Positions 51,807 through 62,594 of a stretch of 64,000 nt of DNA are shown piece by piece. Positions within the stretch are counted from its first letter, which is position 1. Each line of letters opens with the position of its first letter. Under the pieces are notes generated by a model. It was not told the DNA's origin and made no database searches. It saw only the letters and a program-made list of their open reading frames with translations. The translations under genes were made by a program, and so were the position numbers. The DNA comes from Streptomyces sp. TG1A-60 (GTDB taxonomy: Bacteria; Actinomycetota; Actinomycetes; Streptomycetales; Streptomycetaceae), in NCBI RefSeq assembly GCF_037201975.1, contig NZ_CP147520.1, positions 5,332,001-5,396,000 on the forward strand, given 5' to 3'.

Positions 51807-52958
51807 GTGACACGCAGAACCGTACGGATCGCCATGAACGGTGTGACCGGACGCATGGGCTACCGCCAGCACCTCGTCCGCTCCATCCTCGCCCTCCGCG
51901 AGCAGGGCGGCCTCGACCTCGGCGACGGCACCGTGCTGTGGCCCGAGCCGATCCTCGTCGGCCGCCGCGAGCACGTCCTCAGGGCGCTCGCCGAGCGGCA
52001 CGGCCTGGAGCACTGGGCGACGGACGTGGACGAGGTCCTCGCCGACGAGTCCGTGCAGATCTACTTCGACGCCCAGGTCACCTCGGCCCGCGAGGAGGCG
52101 ATCAAGAAGGCGATCGCCGCCGGCAAGCACATCTACACGGAGAAGCCGACCGCCACCGGCCTCGACGGCGCCCTGGAACTGGCCCGCCTCGCCAATGCCG
52201 CCGGCGTCAAGCACGGCGTCGTCCAGGACAAGCTCTTCCTCCCGGGCCTGCTCAAGCTCAAGCGCCTCATCGACGGAGGCTTCTTCGGCCGCATCCTCTC
52301 CGTCCGGGGCGAGTTCGGCTACTGGGTCTTCGAGGGCGACTGGCAGGAGGCCCAGCGCCCCTCCTGGAACTACCGCGCCGAGGACGGCGGCGGCATCGTC
52401 GTCGACATGTTCCCGCACTGGGAGTACGTCCTGCACGAGCTGTTCGGCCGGGTGAAGTCCGTCCAGGCCCTCACCGCCACCCACATCCCGCAGCGCTGGG
52501 ACGAGCAGGACAAGCCGTACGACGCCACGGCCGACGACGCCGCGTACGGCGTCTTCGAGCTCGACGGCGGCGCGATCGCCCAGATCAACTCCTCCTGGGC
52601 CGTCCGCGTCAACCGCGACGAACTGGTGGAGTTCCAGGTCGACGGCACGGAGGGTTCGGCGGTGGCAGGCCTCCGAAACTGCCGTGCCCAGCACCGCTCC
52701 GCCACCCCCAAGCCGGTCTGGAACCCCGACATCCCCGCCACCTACTCCTTCCGCGACCAGTGGCAGGAGGTGCCCGACAACGCCGAGTTCGACAACGGCT
52801 TCAAGGCCCAGTGGGAGCTGTTCCTCAAGCACGTCTACGCCGACGCGCCCTACCACTGGGACCTGCTGGCCGGCGCCCGCGGCGTCCAGCTCGCCGAACT
52901 GGGGCTGAAGTCCTCCGCCGAGGGCGTCCGTCTCGACGTACCGGAGATCCAGCTGTGA
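51807..52958 (+). CDS. Gfo/Idh/MocA-family oxidoreductase
   Basis: A 383-residue NAD(P)-dependent sugar or inositol dehydrogenase-like enzyme. The N-terminal Rossmann fold starts RTVRIAMNGVTGRMGYRQHL, with ADESVQIYFDAQVTSAREEA and the conserved EKP in HIYTEKPTATGLDGALELAR. The C-terminal sheet domain carries the substrate His/Asp residues (VVDMFPHWEYVLHELFG). GTG 51807 follows GAAGGGA. Its stop overlaps the next gene (GTGA). It is the first gene of a three-gene catabolic operon under the LacI regulator; the sugar is unknown. Confidence 0.93.
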   Translation: MTRRTVRIAMNGVTGRMGYRQHLVRSILALREQGGLDLGDGTVLWPEPILVGRREHVLRALAERHGLEHWATDVDEVLADESVQIYFDAQVTSAREEAIKKAIAAGKHIYTEKPTATGLDGALELARLANAAGVKHGVVQDKLFLPGLLKLKRLIDGGFFGRILSVRGEFGYWVFEGDWQEAQRPSWNYRAEDGGGIVVDMFPHWEYVLHELFGRVKSVQALTATHIPQRWDEQDKPYDATADDAAYGVFELDGGAIAQINSSWAVRVNRDELVEFQVDGTEGSAVAGLRNCRAQHRSATPKPVWNPDIPATYSFRDQWQEVPDNAEFDNGFKAQWELFLKHVYADAPYHWDLLAGARGVQLAELGLKSSAEGVRLDVPEIQL

Positions 52959-54109
52959 CGATCCGACTGCCGGGCGCGGACGGGCTGTTGAGGCCCTACA
53001 CCCCCCGCACCGAACCGCTCGCCCTCTCCACGGGCGCCCCCTTCACCTCCCGTACGGTCTTCTCGGCGGCGCACGTCGTCGCCGACCCCTTCGCGGACGT
53101 GTCCCCCGACTCGCCCGCCGCCGTCGACTGGGACGCCACCCTCGCCTTCCGCCGCCACCTCTGGTCGCACGGTCTGGGTGTCGCCGAGGCGATGGACACC
53201 GCCCAGCGCGGCATGGGCCTCGACTGGGCGGGCGCGGCGGAGCTGATCCGCCGCAGCGCGGCGGAGGCCCACAGCGTCGGCGGCAGGATCGCCTGCGGCG
53301 TCGGCACCGACCAGCTCACGGGCCCGGCCTCCCCGGCGGAGATCCGCAAGGCGTACGAGGAGCAGCTGGCCGTCGTCGAGGAGTCGGGCGCCCGGGCGAT
53401 CCTGATGGCCTCGCGCGCGCTGGCAGCCGCCGCGCGGGGCCCCGAGGACTACCTGGAGATCTACGGCCACCTGCTCCGCCAGGCCGCCGAGCCGGTCGTC
53501 CTGCACTGGCTGGGCCCCATGTTCGACCCGGCGCTGGAGGGCTACTGGGGCTCGTCGGACCTCGACGCGGCCACCGACACCTTCCTCGCCGTCATCGCCG
53601 CCCACCCCGACAAGGTCGACGGCATCAAGGTCTCCCTGCTGGACGCCCAGCGCGAGATCGACATCCGCCGCCGCCTCCCGCAGGGCGTCCGCTGCTACAC
53701 GGGCGACGACTTCAACTACCCCGAGCTGATCGCGGGCGACGAGCAGGGCTTCAGCCATGCGCTGCTCGGCATCTTCGACCCGCTCGGCCCCCTGGCGGCG
53801 GAGGCGGTCCGGGTCCTGGACACGGGCGACGTGAAGGGCTTCCGGGAGCTTCTGGACCCGACCGTCGAGCTGTCGAGGCACCTCTTCCAGACCCCCACGC
53901 GCTTCTACAAGACGGGCGTGGTGTTCCTGGCGTGGCTGGCCGGCCACCAGTCGCACTTCACGATGGTCGGCGGCCTCCAGTCGGCCCGCTCGCTCCCGCA
54001 CTTCGCGCGCGCCTACGAACTCGCCGACGGCCTGGGCCTGTTCCCGGACCCGGCGCTGGCGGAGGCCCGCATGAAGAACCTGCTCTCGCTGTACGGAGTG
54101 TCCCAGTGA
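52955..54109 (+). CDS. DUF993 family protein (dihydrodipicolinate-synthase-like TIM barrel)
   Basis: A 384-residue protein of the DUF993 family, distantly related to class I aldolases of the dihydrodipicolinate synthase group. Recognisable are TSRTVFSAAHVVADPFADVS, DWDATLAFRRHLWSHGLGVA, EAMDTAQRGMGLDW, PVVLHWLGPMFDPALEGYWG, VDGIKVSLLDAQREIDIRRR (the Lys of IKVS fits the Schiff-base position) and CYTGDDFNYPELIAGDEQ. Start GTG overlaps the oxidoreductase stop, and its stop overlaps the next start. It probably cleaves or forms a C-C bond in the same sugar pathway. Confidence 0.9.
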   Translation: MTIRLPGADGLLRPYTPRTEPLALSTGAPFTSRTVFSAAHVVADPFADVSPDSPAAVDWDATLAFRRHLWSHGLGVAEAMDTAQRGMGLDWAGAAELIRRSAAEAHSVGGRIACGVGTDQLTGPASPAEIRKAYEEQLAVVEESGARAILMASRALAAAARGPEDYLEIYGHLLRQAAEPVVLHWLGPMFDPALEGYWGSSDLDAATDTFLAVIAAHPDKVDGIKVSLLDAQREIDIRRRLPQGVRCYTGDDFNYPELIAGDEQGFSHALLGIFDPLGPLAAEAVRVLDTGDVKGFRELLDPTVELSRHLFQTPTRFYKTGVVFLAWLAGHQSHFTMVGGLQSARSLPHFARAYELADGLGLFPDPALAEARMKNLLSLYGVSQ

Positions 54110-54936
54110 CCGGTCTTGAGCGTTTCAGCATCAACCAGATGACGGTCAAGCAGCTGACGATGCCCGAACTGGTCGCCGGCTGCGTGGAGTCGGGCATCCC
54201 GGGTGTGGGCCTGTGGCGCGAGCCGGTGGCCGGGTTCGGCCTGGAGGCCACGGCCAAGCTGGTCCGCGACGCGGGCCTGGCGGTCACCACCCTCTGCCGG
54301 GGCGGCTTCTTCACGGCCGTCGACCCGACGGAGCGGGCGGCGGCCCTGGCCGACAACCGCCGGGCCATCGACGAGGCGGCGACCCTGGGCACGGACACGC
54401 TGGTGCTGGTCTCCGGCGGCCTCCCGACCGGTTCGAAGGACCTGCGCGGCGCCCGGGAGCGCATCGCGGACGCCCTGTCGGAACTGGGCCCGTACGCGGC
54501 GTCGAACGGTGTCCGCCTGGCGATCGAACCCCTCCACCCCATGTTCGCCTCGGACCGCTGCGTGGTGTCGACGCTGTCCCAGGCCCTGGACATCGCGGAA
54601 CGCTTCCCGGCCGAGCAGGTGGGCGTGACGGTCGACACCTACCACATCTGGTGGGACGACACGGCCCCGGCGGCCATCGCCCGCGCGGGCGCGTCGGGCC
54701 GCATCCACACCTTCCAACTCGCCGACTGGATCACGCCGTTGCCCCAGGGTGTCCTGACCGGCCGCGGCCAGATCGGCGACGGCGCGATCGACATGAGGGA
54801 GTGGAAGGGGTACGTCGAGGCCGCCGGCTACACCGGCCCCATCGAGGTCGAACTCTTCAACGACGACCTGTGGGCCCGCGACGGCCGGGAACTGCTGGCC
54901 GAGACGGCACGGCGGTTCGTGGAGCACGCGGCGTAG
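54106..54936 (+). CDS. Sugar phosphate isomerase/epimerase family protein
   Basis: A 276-residue TIM-barrel isomerase/epimerase, third gene of the operon. Metal residues appear as LAIEPLHPMFASDRC (Glu), VGVTVDTYHIWWDD (Asp/His), HTFQLADWITPLPQ and GPIEVELFNDDLWARDG (Glu). GTG 54106 overlaps the DUF993 stop (GTGA). With the Gfo/Idh/MocA oxidoreductase and DUF993 aldolase-like protein it makes a compact catabolic route for a sugar or polyol. It is followed immediately by a 17-base-stem terminator. Confidence 0.92.
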   Translation: MTGLERFSINQMTVKQLTMPELVAGCVESGIPGVGLWREPVAGFGLEATAKLVRDAGLAVTTLCRGGFFTAVDPTERAAALADNRRAIDEAATLGTDTLVLVSGGLPTGSKDLRGARERIADALSELGPYAASNGVRLAIEPLHPMFASDRCVVSTLSQALDIAERFPAEQVGVTVDTYHIWWDDTAPAAIARAGASGRIHTFQLADWITPLPQGVLTGRGQIGDGAIDMREWKGYVEAAGYTGPIEVELFNDDLWARDGRELLAETARRFVEHAA

Positions 54937-55396
54937 CGCTCCGGTGGCGAGCCGGGAGGGTGTGATGCCCGGCTCGCCACCGGACCGAGACCAGAACGAT
55001 CTGCGGCCCGTTCCGGTGTGTGGCCGGGCCTCACAGGCAGGAAGCGTGGCTGCCACGATCGCCGCGAGGACCAGGAGGAGGACCGCGACGTGCCTGGCCT
55101 TCACCCTTTCCACGGACCGGCCTGCTCATCGGACGACCCGGGCGTTGGGCTTGTTGACGCCGGTCGCCGTACCGGTGCGGTGACCTCCAAGCGCGCGGGT
55201 CCGACCCACACGGTGACTGAGTCGTCGACTGTCGCGTCTTGATCCCGGCCTCCGGAGGCCCCGGGGAAGCCGGCCGAGCTGAACAAGCGGACTGGCCGCC
55301 GCCTCCGCACACGGGCTGATGACGTACCCGTCGGACCTCGAAAAGCCAACAGACCGGACCATCGGACCACTTGTGGGCGCCGCTACGGTGACCCGC
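54937..55396. other. 460-base gap after the sugar operon
   Basis: Apart from the terminator at 54940-54984 I see no gene or clear regulatory element. Open frames lack third-position bias on both strands. The promoter of the gene at 55397 should lie near its right end. Confidence 0.5.
54940..54984 (+). terminator. Terminator of the sugar operon
   Basis: Perfect 17-base arms TCCGGTGGCGAGCCGGG (54940-54956) and CCCGGCTCGCCACCGGA (54968-54984) with an 11-base loop, four bases after the isomerase stop. Confidence 0.92.
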
Positions 55397-56450
55397 ATGA
55401 CCGACAACAGCTTCTGGACCCTCCCGCCCGACCGCATGGTGCGCGGCTCCATGGGCCACTGCAACATCACCGTTCTCCTCCCGCCGTTCGACGTGGACGC
55501 GCGCACGCTTCCCGCCGACGCCCCCGTCCGGGCCGCGGAGTTCGCCGCGTCGTTCGGAACCGTCGACGAGGTTCTGGAAGAGATCGGGCCCCGGTCCGTC
55601 CTCGACGTGCCCTACCCGAACACGCGGACCGCCCTCGACGTCGTCCTAGCCGCAGCCTGGGGGGCATGTCCTCGGCTTCAGTGACCCGGCGCTGGCCGAC
55701 AACGGCAACGACGCCCCGCTCCTGTCCGAGGCCCGCACGCTTCGCGAGCGCTATCCGGACGCCCGCATCGTCGGCCGCGTCCACTTCCACGGCGGGGCCT
55801 CCCACACCGAGGACATCGTCTGGCTGCCCGACGGGGCCATGTTCCACGCATCCGGCTGGCCCGGGGACGAACCGTTCGAGGTGACCGGCGATCCGGGCGT
55901 CATCGCCTCCGCCCTCGGCATCAGCGCCGAGAAGCTGGAGGACCTCGGCCTGGACGAGGAGGACCCGGCCGACATCGAGTGGGCCGACTTCGCCGCCCTG
56001 GCCCTGGGCAAGGCCGACCCCTGGGGGTGGCAGCAGATCCAGACCACGGCCTTCCGCGTACGGCACACCGAGTTCGCCACGTCCACGATGGAAGTGCGGT
56101 CCGACGACGCCTCTTACCGGGACACCGACACGCTCTACCTGGGGGGCGGCAAGGTGACCGCCTCCGACGGTGACGACCCCAACCCCAACCCGACTCCCAC
56201 CCCGACACCGACGCCGACGCCCACGGAGACGGACAAGCCCGATCCGACCCCGACCGGCAAGCCCACCGACGGTGCGGACAAGCCGGACCCGGGCGACACC
56301 GGAGACAGGCCGACGCCCCCGGGCGGCGACCTCGCCGACACCGGATCCGACACTCCTGTCGGCCTGATCGCCGCCGTTTCCGCAGCCCTGGCCGCCACGG
56401 GCGGTGCCCTGGTGTGGTGGATGCGACGCCGTAGGACCACGGCCGGCTAG
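55397..56450 (+). pseudogene. Chimeric gene: DUF6333-like N-terminal part and LAxTG surface-anchor tail, frameshifted
   Basis: About 350 residues once repaired. The N-terminal 230 residues (MTDNSFWTLPPDRMVRGSMG onward, later WADFAALALGKADPWGWQQI and QTTAFRVRHTEFATSTME) look like a cytoplasmic DUF6333-type Streptomyces protein with no signal peptide. The rest is a cell-wall anchor: DTDTLYLGGGK, a (PT)n linker, the sortase motif LADTG (codons 56331-56345), a hydrophobic helix and RRRR. At 55659-55664 six Gs stand where five keep frame (TALDVVLAAAWG, then HVLGFSDPALADNG in the shifted frame). Without a signal peptide the anchor cannot be used, so the gene is odd even if repaired. Confidence 0.75.
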
Positions 56451-56469
56451 CCACCCGACCGTACGGCAC

Positions 56470-56503
56470 GACGCCCCCGCCGGATGCCTCCGGCGGGGGC
56501 GTC
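56470..56503. terminator. Strong bidirectional terminator
   Basis: Perfect 15-base arms GACGCCCCCGCCGGA (56470-56484) and TCCGGCGGGGGCGTC (56489-56503) with a four-base loop between converging genes. Confidence 0.9.
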
Positions 56504-56559
56504 GCTGTGGGGAGGCGGCCCTTCGGGGGAGTGGGGAGGGGGCGGTCAAGCGGCGACGG

Positions 56560-57679
<1,120 letters not shown>

Positions 57680-57687
<8 letters not shown>

Positions 57688-59452
57688 GGTGCTTTCCCTT
57701 CATGAGCAGTCCCGCGAGTGCGACGAAGACCGCGGTGATGCCGATCTGGAGGGTGGCCAGCGCGGCGACGGATCCGGCCCTGCCCTGCGTCCAGAGACTG
57801 AGCATGGTGGTGCCGAGGATGTTGTTGTCGGCCGAGCTGAGGAAGACGGCCGGGGAGTACTCCTTGAGCATGATCACGAAGGTGAGTACCAGGGCTCCGG
57901 CGAACGCCGGGGTGATCAGGGCCCGCAGGACCCGGAAGAAGGTCATCAGCCAGTCGGCGCCGGACACCCGGGCCGCGTTGTCCAGCTCACCGCCGATCTG
58001 CATGATCGCCGGTGCGACCGAGCCGAACGCGCTGGGCAGGGCCCGCATGCCGAAGGCGATGATGACGGCGAAGATCGTGCCCTGGAGCACCGAGCCCATC
58101 CCGAACGGGGCGAGCGCGAAGGCCCAGAAGAAGCCGATGCCGATGATGATGCCGGGGAGCGACTGGGGGATGAGGGCCAGGTATTCCACCGCCCGGCCCC
58201 AGCGGAACGTGGAGCGGCGGGCCACCATCACCGCGAACACGGCGAGGACGCTGACGACCACCGAGCCGACCCCGGCCACGATGAGGCTGTTCCACAGCGA
58301 CTGCACGTAGTTGTCCGAGTCGAAGACGATCTCGTAGTTCTTCGTCGTGACCGTCCTGAACGGCGACTGGAGCGGGGTGAAGACGAGGGTGAAGGACCGC
58401 ATCACCAGGCCCGCGATCGGGATCAGCGCGCCGACGATCACATAGAGCCAGATGCACGCGATGCTCACCCACTTCAGCCAGCCCAGGTCGAGCTTGCGGG
58501 GGCGGGTCACCTTGCCGCGTACGGAGACGAAGCGGGCGGCGTCCTTCAGCAGCTTCGCCTGTACGGCGACCAGGCTGAGGGTGACCACGAGAATGACCGT
58601 GGAGGCGGCGCCCAGCATCGTGTAGTCGGGGTCCACCGACTGAAGTCCGTTGTGGTAGAGGAAGGTCGAGAAGACGTCGATGCGGACGGGCTGGCCGTAC
58701 AGCAGCGGCACGCTCAGCGTCTCGATCGAGACCGAGAAGACGAGGATCGCGCTGTAGACGATCGGCGGACGCAGCAGCGGCACGATCACCTGGCCGAGGA
58801 TGCGGAGCGGTCCCGCGCCGCAGACCTGGGCGGCCGATTCGAGCGACGCGTCCGACTGCCTGAGCGCGTTGGCGCAGAAGACGTACGCGATCGGGGCGAG
58901 CGCCACGGCCTCCGTGAGCGCCATGCCGGGGATCGAGTACAGGTTCCACGGCACGGAGCCGAAGATCTGCTGGACCTTGACGCTGACGAACCCGGCCGGG
59001 CCGTACATGATGATCCAGCCGAAGCCCAGGATCAGTGAGGAGATGAAGAACGGCCACTGCATCGCCAGCGCGATCAGCCGGCCGCCCGGCAGCTTCGTCC
59101 GGACCACCACGATCGCCATGGGGATGGCGATGGCGAGGCTCAGGACCGTCGTCAGTGAGGCGAACAACAGGGTGTTCAGGGCGACTTCACCGAAACCGGC
59201 CTCGGTGAACAGGTTGGTGTAGCCGCTGAGGGTGAAGGCGCCGCCCGCCTCGTAGAGCGGGCGGTTGCGGATGCTCTGGTAGAGGGTCGGGACGATCGGG
59301 GCCAGCACCAGGACGGCCAGGAACGCCAGGACCGCGTACTGGACGACCGTGTCCCGTCCGATGCCGAGGGGGCGGAGGTAGCGCGGCGGCTCGAACGTTT
59401 CCGTGGGTGACTCGCCTGCCGGTGTACGGGGCGGCTGGGTGAGGGTTGACAT
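57680..59452 (-). CDS. Fused ABC importer permease (FbpB-like)
   Basis: A 590-residue membrane protein with two binding-protein-dependent permease domains in one chain and about 12 helices, as in FbpB iron(III) permeases. EAA-loop-like segments appear in each half: QSDASLESAAQVCGAGPLRI in the first and GGELDNAARVSGADWLMTFF in the second, each after a hydrophobic bundle. Start ATG 59452 (MSTLTQPPRTPAGESPTETF). It is cotranscribed with the substrate-binding lipoprotein upstream and the ATPase downstream. Iron(III) is most likely, but other small ions or amines are possible. Confidence 0.93.
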
Positions 59453-59485
59453 CTGCTCTGACTCCGATCGTCCCTGGGAGGCTGC

Positions 59486-60685
59486 CTACTTGCGGAGTCC
59501 GTCGAAGCGCTCCAGCCAGGCGGCGGCGTCCTCCTTGGTGACCGGCTCGTACTTCACGTGGATGATGTTGTCCTCGCCGACCGCGTCGACGACCTCCTGG
59601 TAGGTGTGCAGGCCCTCGCCCTCGACGCCCTCGCGGTACGAGGCCAGACCGCCCTCGGCGATCGCGCGCTGGCCCTCCTCCGAGAGGGTGAAGTCCAGGA
59701 AGAGCTTCGACGTCGCCGGGTGCGGCGCCTCGGCGGCGATACCGAGGCCGCGCGGCAGGACGACCGTGCCGTCCTCCGGGAAGACGATCTTCACCAGGCC
59801 CGCGCTGTCCTCGACCACCGGGTAGGCGGGTGAGGCGCTGATCAGGAAGCCGGCCGAGTACTCACCGGAGACGATCTTCTCCAGCTGGGTGCCGGAGGAG
59901 GTCTCCGGGCGGGTCAGCGGGAGGATCTTCTTCAGGTCGTCCCACGCCTCCGGGTTGCCCTCGGTCAGCGCACGCGTGATCGTGAAGCCGAACGAGCCCT
60001 CCGGGTCGCGGACCGTCACCTTGTTCTTGTACTTGTCCTCGTCCGACGTCACGGTCTCCGCGAAGTCCGACAGACTGGTCGGCGGCGTCTCCATCAGCGC
60101 CGTGTTGTAGGCGATCGTCATCGGGTCCTGCGACATCGAGTACACGCTCGGCAGCAGTTCCGCGCTCTCGCCCAGCTCCGACAGCTCCGGCGACTCGTAC
60201 TCCAGGACCGTGTTCTTCCGGGCCGAGAAGTCCGCCCACGCGGTCGCCGCGCTGGAGATCAGCACGTCCGCCGGGGAGGACCCGGCCGCGTTCTCGGAGA
60301 GGGTCTTCTGGAACAGCTCGTCGCTGTCCAGCTCGTTGACGGAGACGGTCTTGATGAAGTCGTACTTCTTCTTGAAGTCCCGGACGATCGGCGCCATGTT
60401 CTCGTCGCCGAGGTTGGAGTAGACGGTGAGTTTGCCGCCCTCCTTCTTCGCCTCCTCGATCAGGTCCGTGTACTCCGCCGGGTAGTAGTCGGGCACCTGG
60501 CCGGCGGAGATCTTGTTCTCCGCCACCTTCGGCGCCTCCTCGCCACCGCCGCATGCGGCCAGGGTGCCGAGCGCGAGGGTCACCGCGAGGGCCGCCGTCA
60601 AGGGGCGCCGGGCGGGGCGCCGCCGGGCGGGCGCCGTGCTGGTGACGGCGGGGTGTCCGGTGCCGTTGTGGCTGGATCTGGCCAT
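59486..60685 (-). CDS. Extracellular substrate-binding lipoprotein, iron(III)-type
   Basis: A 399-residue solute-binding protein, first gene of the importer operon. The signal ends in the lipobox LAACGG. The mature protein starts with VPDYYPAEYTDLIEEAKKEG then GKLTVYSNLGDENMAPIVRD, the pattern of ferric-binding (FbpA/AfuA class) proteins; RLGIA-type and SEEGQRAIAEGGLASYREG segments also fit. Start ATG 60685 (MARSSHNGTGHPAVTSTAPA) gives a long N-region; a later start is possible. It probably binds ferric iron or a small ferric complex outside the membrane. Confidence 0.9.
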   Translation of the reverse strand: MARSSHNGTGHPAVTSTAPARRRPARRPLTAALAVTLALGTLAACGGGEEAPKVAENKISAGQVPDYYPAEYTDLIEEAKKEGGKLTVYSNLGDENMAPIVRDFKKKYDFIKTVSVNELDSDELFQKTLSENAAGSSPADVLISSAATAWADFSARKNTVLEYESPELSELGESAELLPSVYSMSQDPMTIAYNTALMETPPTSLSDFAETVTSDEDKYKNKVTVRDPEGSFGFTITRALTEGNPEAWDDLKKILPLTRPETSSGTQLEKIVSGEYSAGFLISASPAYPVVEDSAGLVKIVFPEDGTVVLPRGLGIAAEAPHPATSKLFLDFTLSEEGQRAIAEGGLASYREGVEGEGLHTYQEVVDAVGEDNIIHVKYEPVTKEDAAAWLERFDGLRK

Positions 60686-61202
60686 GGTTCTCCTCCTGGC
60701 GCGTGCCTTCTGGCAGCTGTTGCCGGGAGGTTAGGGGCCCAGTTCAGGCCAGTAAATCCTTCACCCGTCAGAGCTCGTACTGCTCGTATTGGTCGTTGTG
60801 TTCGTGACGCGAGTCACTCTTGGTGAGCAGGGCTGGACGGCCGCGAACGACCGAAAGACCGTGGGGCCGTGCCCGCGCGACCGCCGTCGTAGGATCGACG
60901 GGCCTGAAGGGTTCCTCGACCCGAACGGACGGGCCTCGACTTCCCTACGGCAAGGCGAGGGAGGTTGCCCGCGTCGCCTGGAACCGCCCCCTCGCCGACG
61001 TGCTGGTCGCGATGTTCCACCAGGCCGAACAGCCGGCGGCCGAGGCCCTGTTCGCGGGCGAGGACGAAGTGCTCGCCCTCCTTCGCGCCCCCGAACCGCG
61101 CGCCGGGTTCCTGGACCAGGGAGGACCGAACCGTGGCCGGAACGGCGGTCGTGCTGGAAGCGGCACCGCATGGCGGCAGGATGCCGGGAGGACGCAGCCG
61201 CA
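60686..61202. other. 517-base gap with one coding-like stretch
   Basis: The importer operon promoter should lie near 60690-60800. Between about 60955 and 61130 the plus strand reads VARVAWNRPLADVLVAMFHQ then AEQPAAEALFAGEDEVLALL with strong G/C third-position bias, typical of real coding DNA, but no start, ribosome site or clear continuation was found. I take it to be a gene fragment of unknown origin. Confidence 0.4.
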
Positions 61203-62594
61203 TCACGTCGCCGACCTCAGATGCGCCGTCAGCTCCTGCAACCGCCCCCACCCCCCGGCGTCCGTACCGTCCCCGAGCGGGTAGTGCAGCGCCGGGCGGG
61301 CCGTCGGCCCCAGGTGCACCGCCCGGACCTCGACCGGTGGGCGCCGCGCGTGGTCGAGGCCGATGGTGTGCACGTCGTCCGGGCCGAGCGTGAAGGCCGC
61401 CGGCAGGGGCGGTCCCTCCAGACGGGGCGCGGTCGTCAGGTCGGCGCGCGCGACCCGCACGGAGGTCAGCATGGTCATCAGCCCGTGCTCCCTGACCAGG
61501 GTCCCGGCCAGCGGCTCGACCCGGTCCAGCGGCAGCTCCTCACCGGCCGCGTACCCGACGGTCAGGACCACGTCCTCCTCCACACCCTTCGCCGTACGCG
61601 TCACCCGGACCGTCGCCATGGCGGGCCGGTCGGGGGTGCCGACCACGATCAGCTGTGACGGCTCGGGCGCCCGCTCGCGGGCCAGGTCGGTCAACTGTCT
61701 TGGCGACCAAGGCAGGTTGACCGGTTCGGCCGTGCCCCAGCCCGCCGGCGCCGTACCCGTCAGCGCCTCCCAGGCCGCCTCCAGCGCGCCGCCCAGCAGC
61801 AGCCGCTCGTCCGGCTTGCGCACGGTACGGAGGGCGACGATCAGCTGCCGGCCCGGCGCCTCGTCCACCGGGCGTGTGAAGGCGCCGGCCACGGTCGCTG
61901 TCCCGTCCTGCGCGAGCGCGGGCGAGAACACCCCGTCCCGCCAGCGCAGCACCGCCCCCGACAGCCCGTCGTAGTACCCGCACTCCGGGTCCTGGACGAC
62001 CCACCGGTTGGGGACGCGGGCGAGGGTCGTACGGGCCGCGGGGGTCAGCCGTACGTGGGGCGGTGTGACGATCTGGAGGGCCCGCCGGGACGCCACGGCC
62101 GTGCGCATGATCTCCGCGAGCCAGGTGGTCAGGGCCACCACCGGGCGGTCGACGAGGACGACGGCCGCGTGGTCCGTCACCACGTCCACGGCGGGCTGCC
62201 CGGACCCCGCCGACGGTACGGCGGACACGTCCACCACCTTCGTGCTCGCCGCCCCGGGAGGCCAGGTGGAGCCGCCCAGCAGGGCGTTGAGCCGCCCGCA
62301 CACCACGCCGGCCAGCTGCTCCGCCTCCGGCACCGCCGTGGACGCCCGCGCCTCCGTCCACCAGAACGGGGCTTTGACGCTCAGCCCGAGCAGCCGCTCC
62401 GCCTCCCCGGGCACCTGTACCAGCACCGGCGACTCCACGGACACCAGCGGACGCCCGCCGGGCCCGTGCAGCTGGACGACCGCTCCGTCGGCCGCCGCCG
62501 ACAGGTCCAGATCGGCGCCACCGGCGTACAGGCTCGCCATGAGCGCCCACACGTGGGGCATCTTCGGGGTGAGGGCGATGACGTCCTTGGTCAC
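61203..62594 (-). CDS. DUF6177 family protein, type VII secretion neighbour
   Basis: A 463-residue cytoplasmic protein starting at GTG 62594 (VTKDVIALTPKMPHVWALMA), overlapping the EccC stop (GTGA). I recognise it as the DUF6177 type conserved beside eccC in Streptomyces type VII secretion clusters. The first half has VVCGRLNALLGGSTWPPGAA and VVDVSAVPSAGSGQPAVDVV; the centre has NRWVVQDPECGYYDGLSGAV, and the C-terminus VEVRAVHLGPTARPALHYPL, then GDGTDAGGWGRLQELTAHL. No ATPase motif or membrane helix is seen. It is translationally coupled to EccC and probably acts in ESX substrate handling, but its role is unknown. Confidence 0.8.
   Translation of the reverse strand: MTKDVIALTPKMPHVWALMASLYAGGADLDLSAAADGAVVQLHGPGGRPLVSVESPVLVQVPGEAERLLGLSVKAPFWWTEARASTAVPEAEQLAGVVCGRLNALLGGSTWPPGAASTKVVDVSAVPSAGSGQPAVDVVTDHAAVVLVDRPVVALTTWLAEIMRTAVASRRALQIVTPPHVRLTPAARTTLARVPNRWVVQDPECGYYDGLSGAVLRWRDGVFSPALAQDGTATVAGAFTRPVDEAPGRQLIVALRTVRKPDERLLLGGALEAAWEALTGTAPAGWGTAEPVNLPWSPRQLTDLARERAPEPSQLIVVGTPDRPAMATVRVTRTAKGVEEDVVLTVGYAAGEELPLDRVEPLAGTLVREHGLMTMLTSVRVARADLTTAPRLEGPPLPAAFTLGPDDVHTIGLDHARRPPVEVRAVHLGPTARPALHYPLGDGTDAGGWGRLQELTAHLRSAT

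Noticed and set aside
60804..60817. GTGAC-GCGA-GTCAC inverted repeat
   Set aside because: Five-base arms are expected by chance in this GC-rich sequence; position relative to a promoter is unclear.
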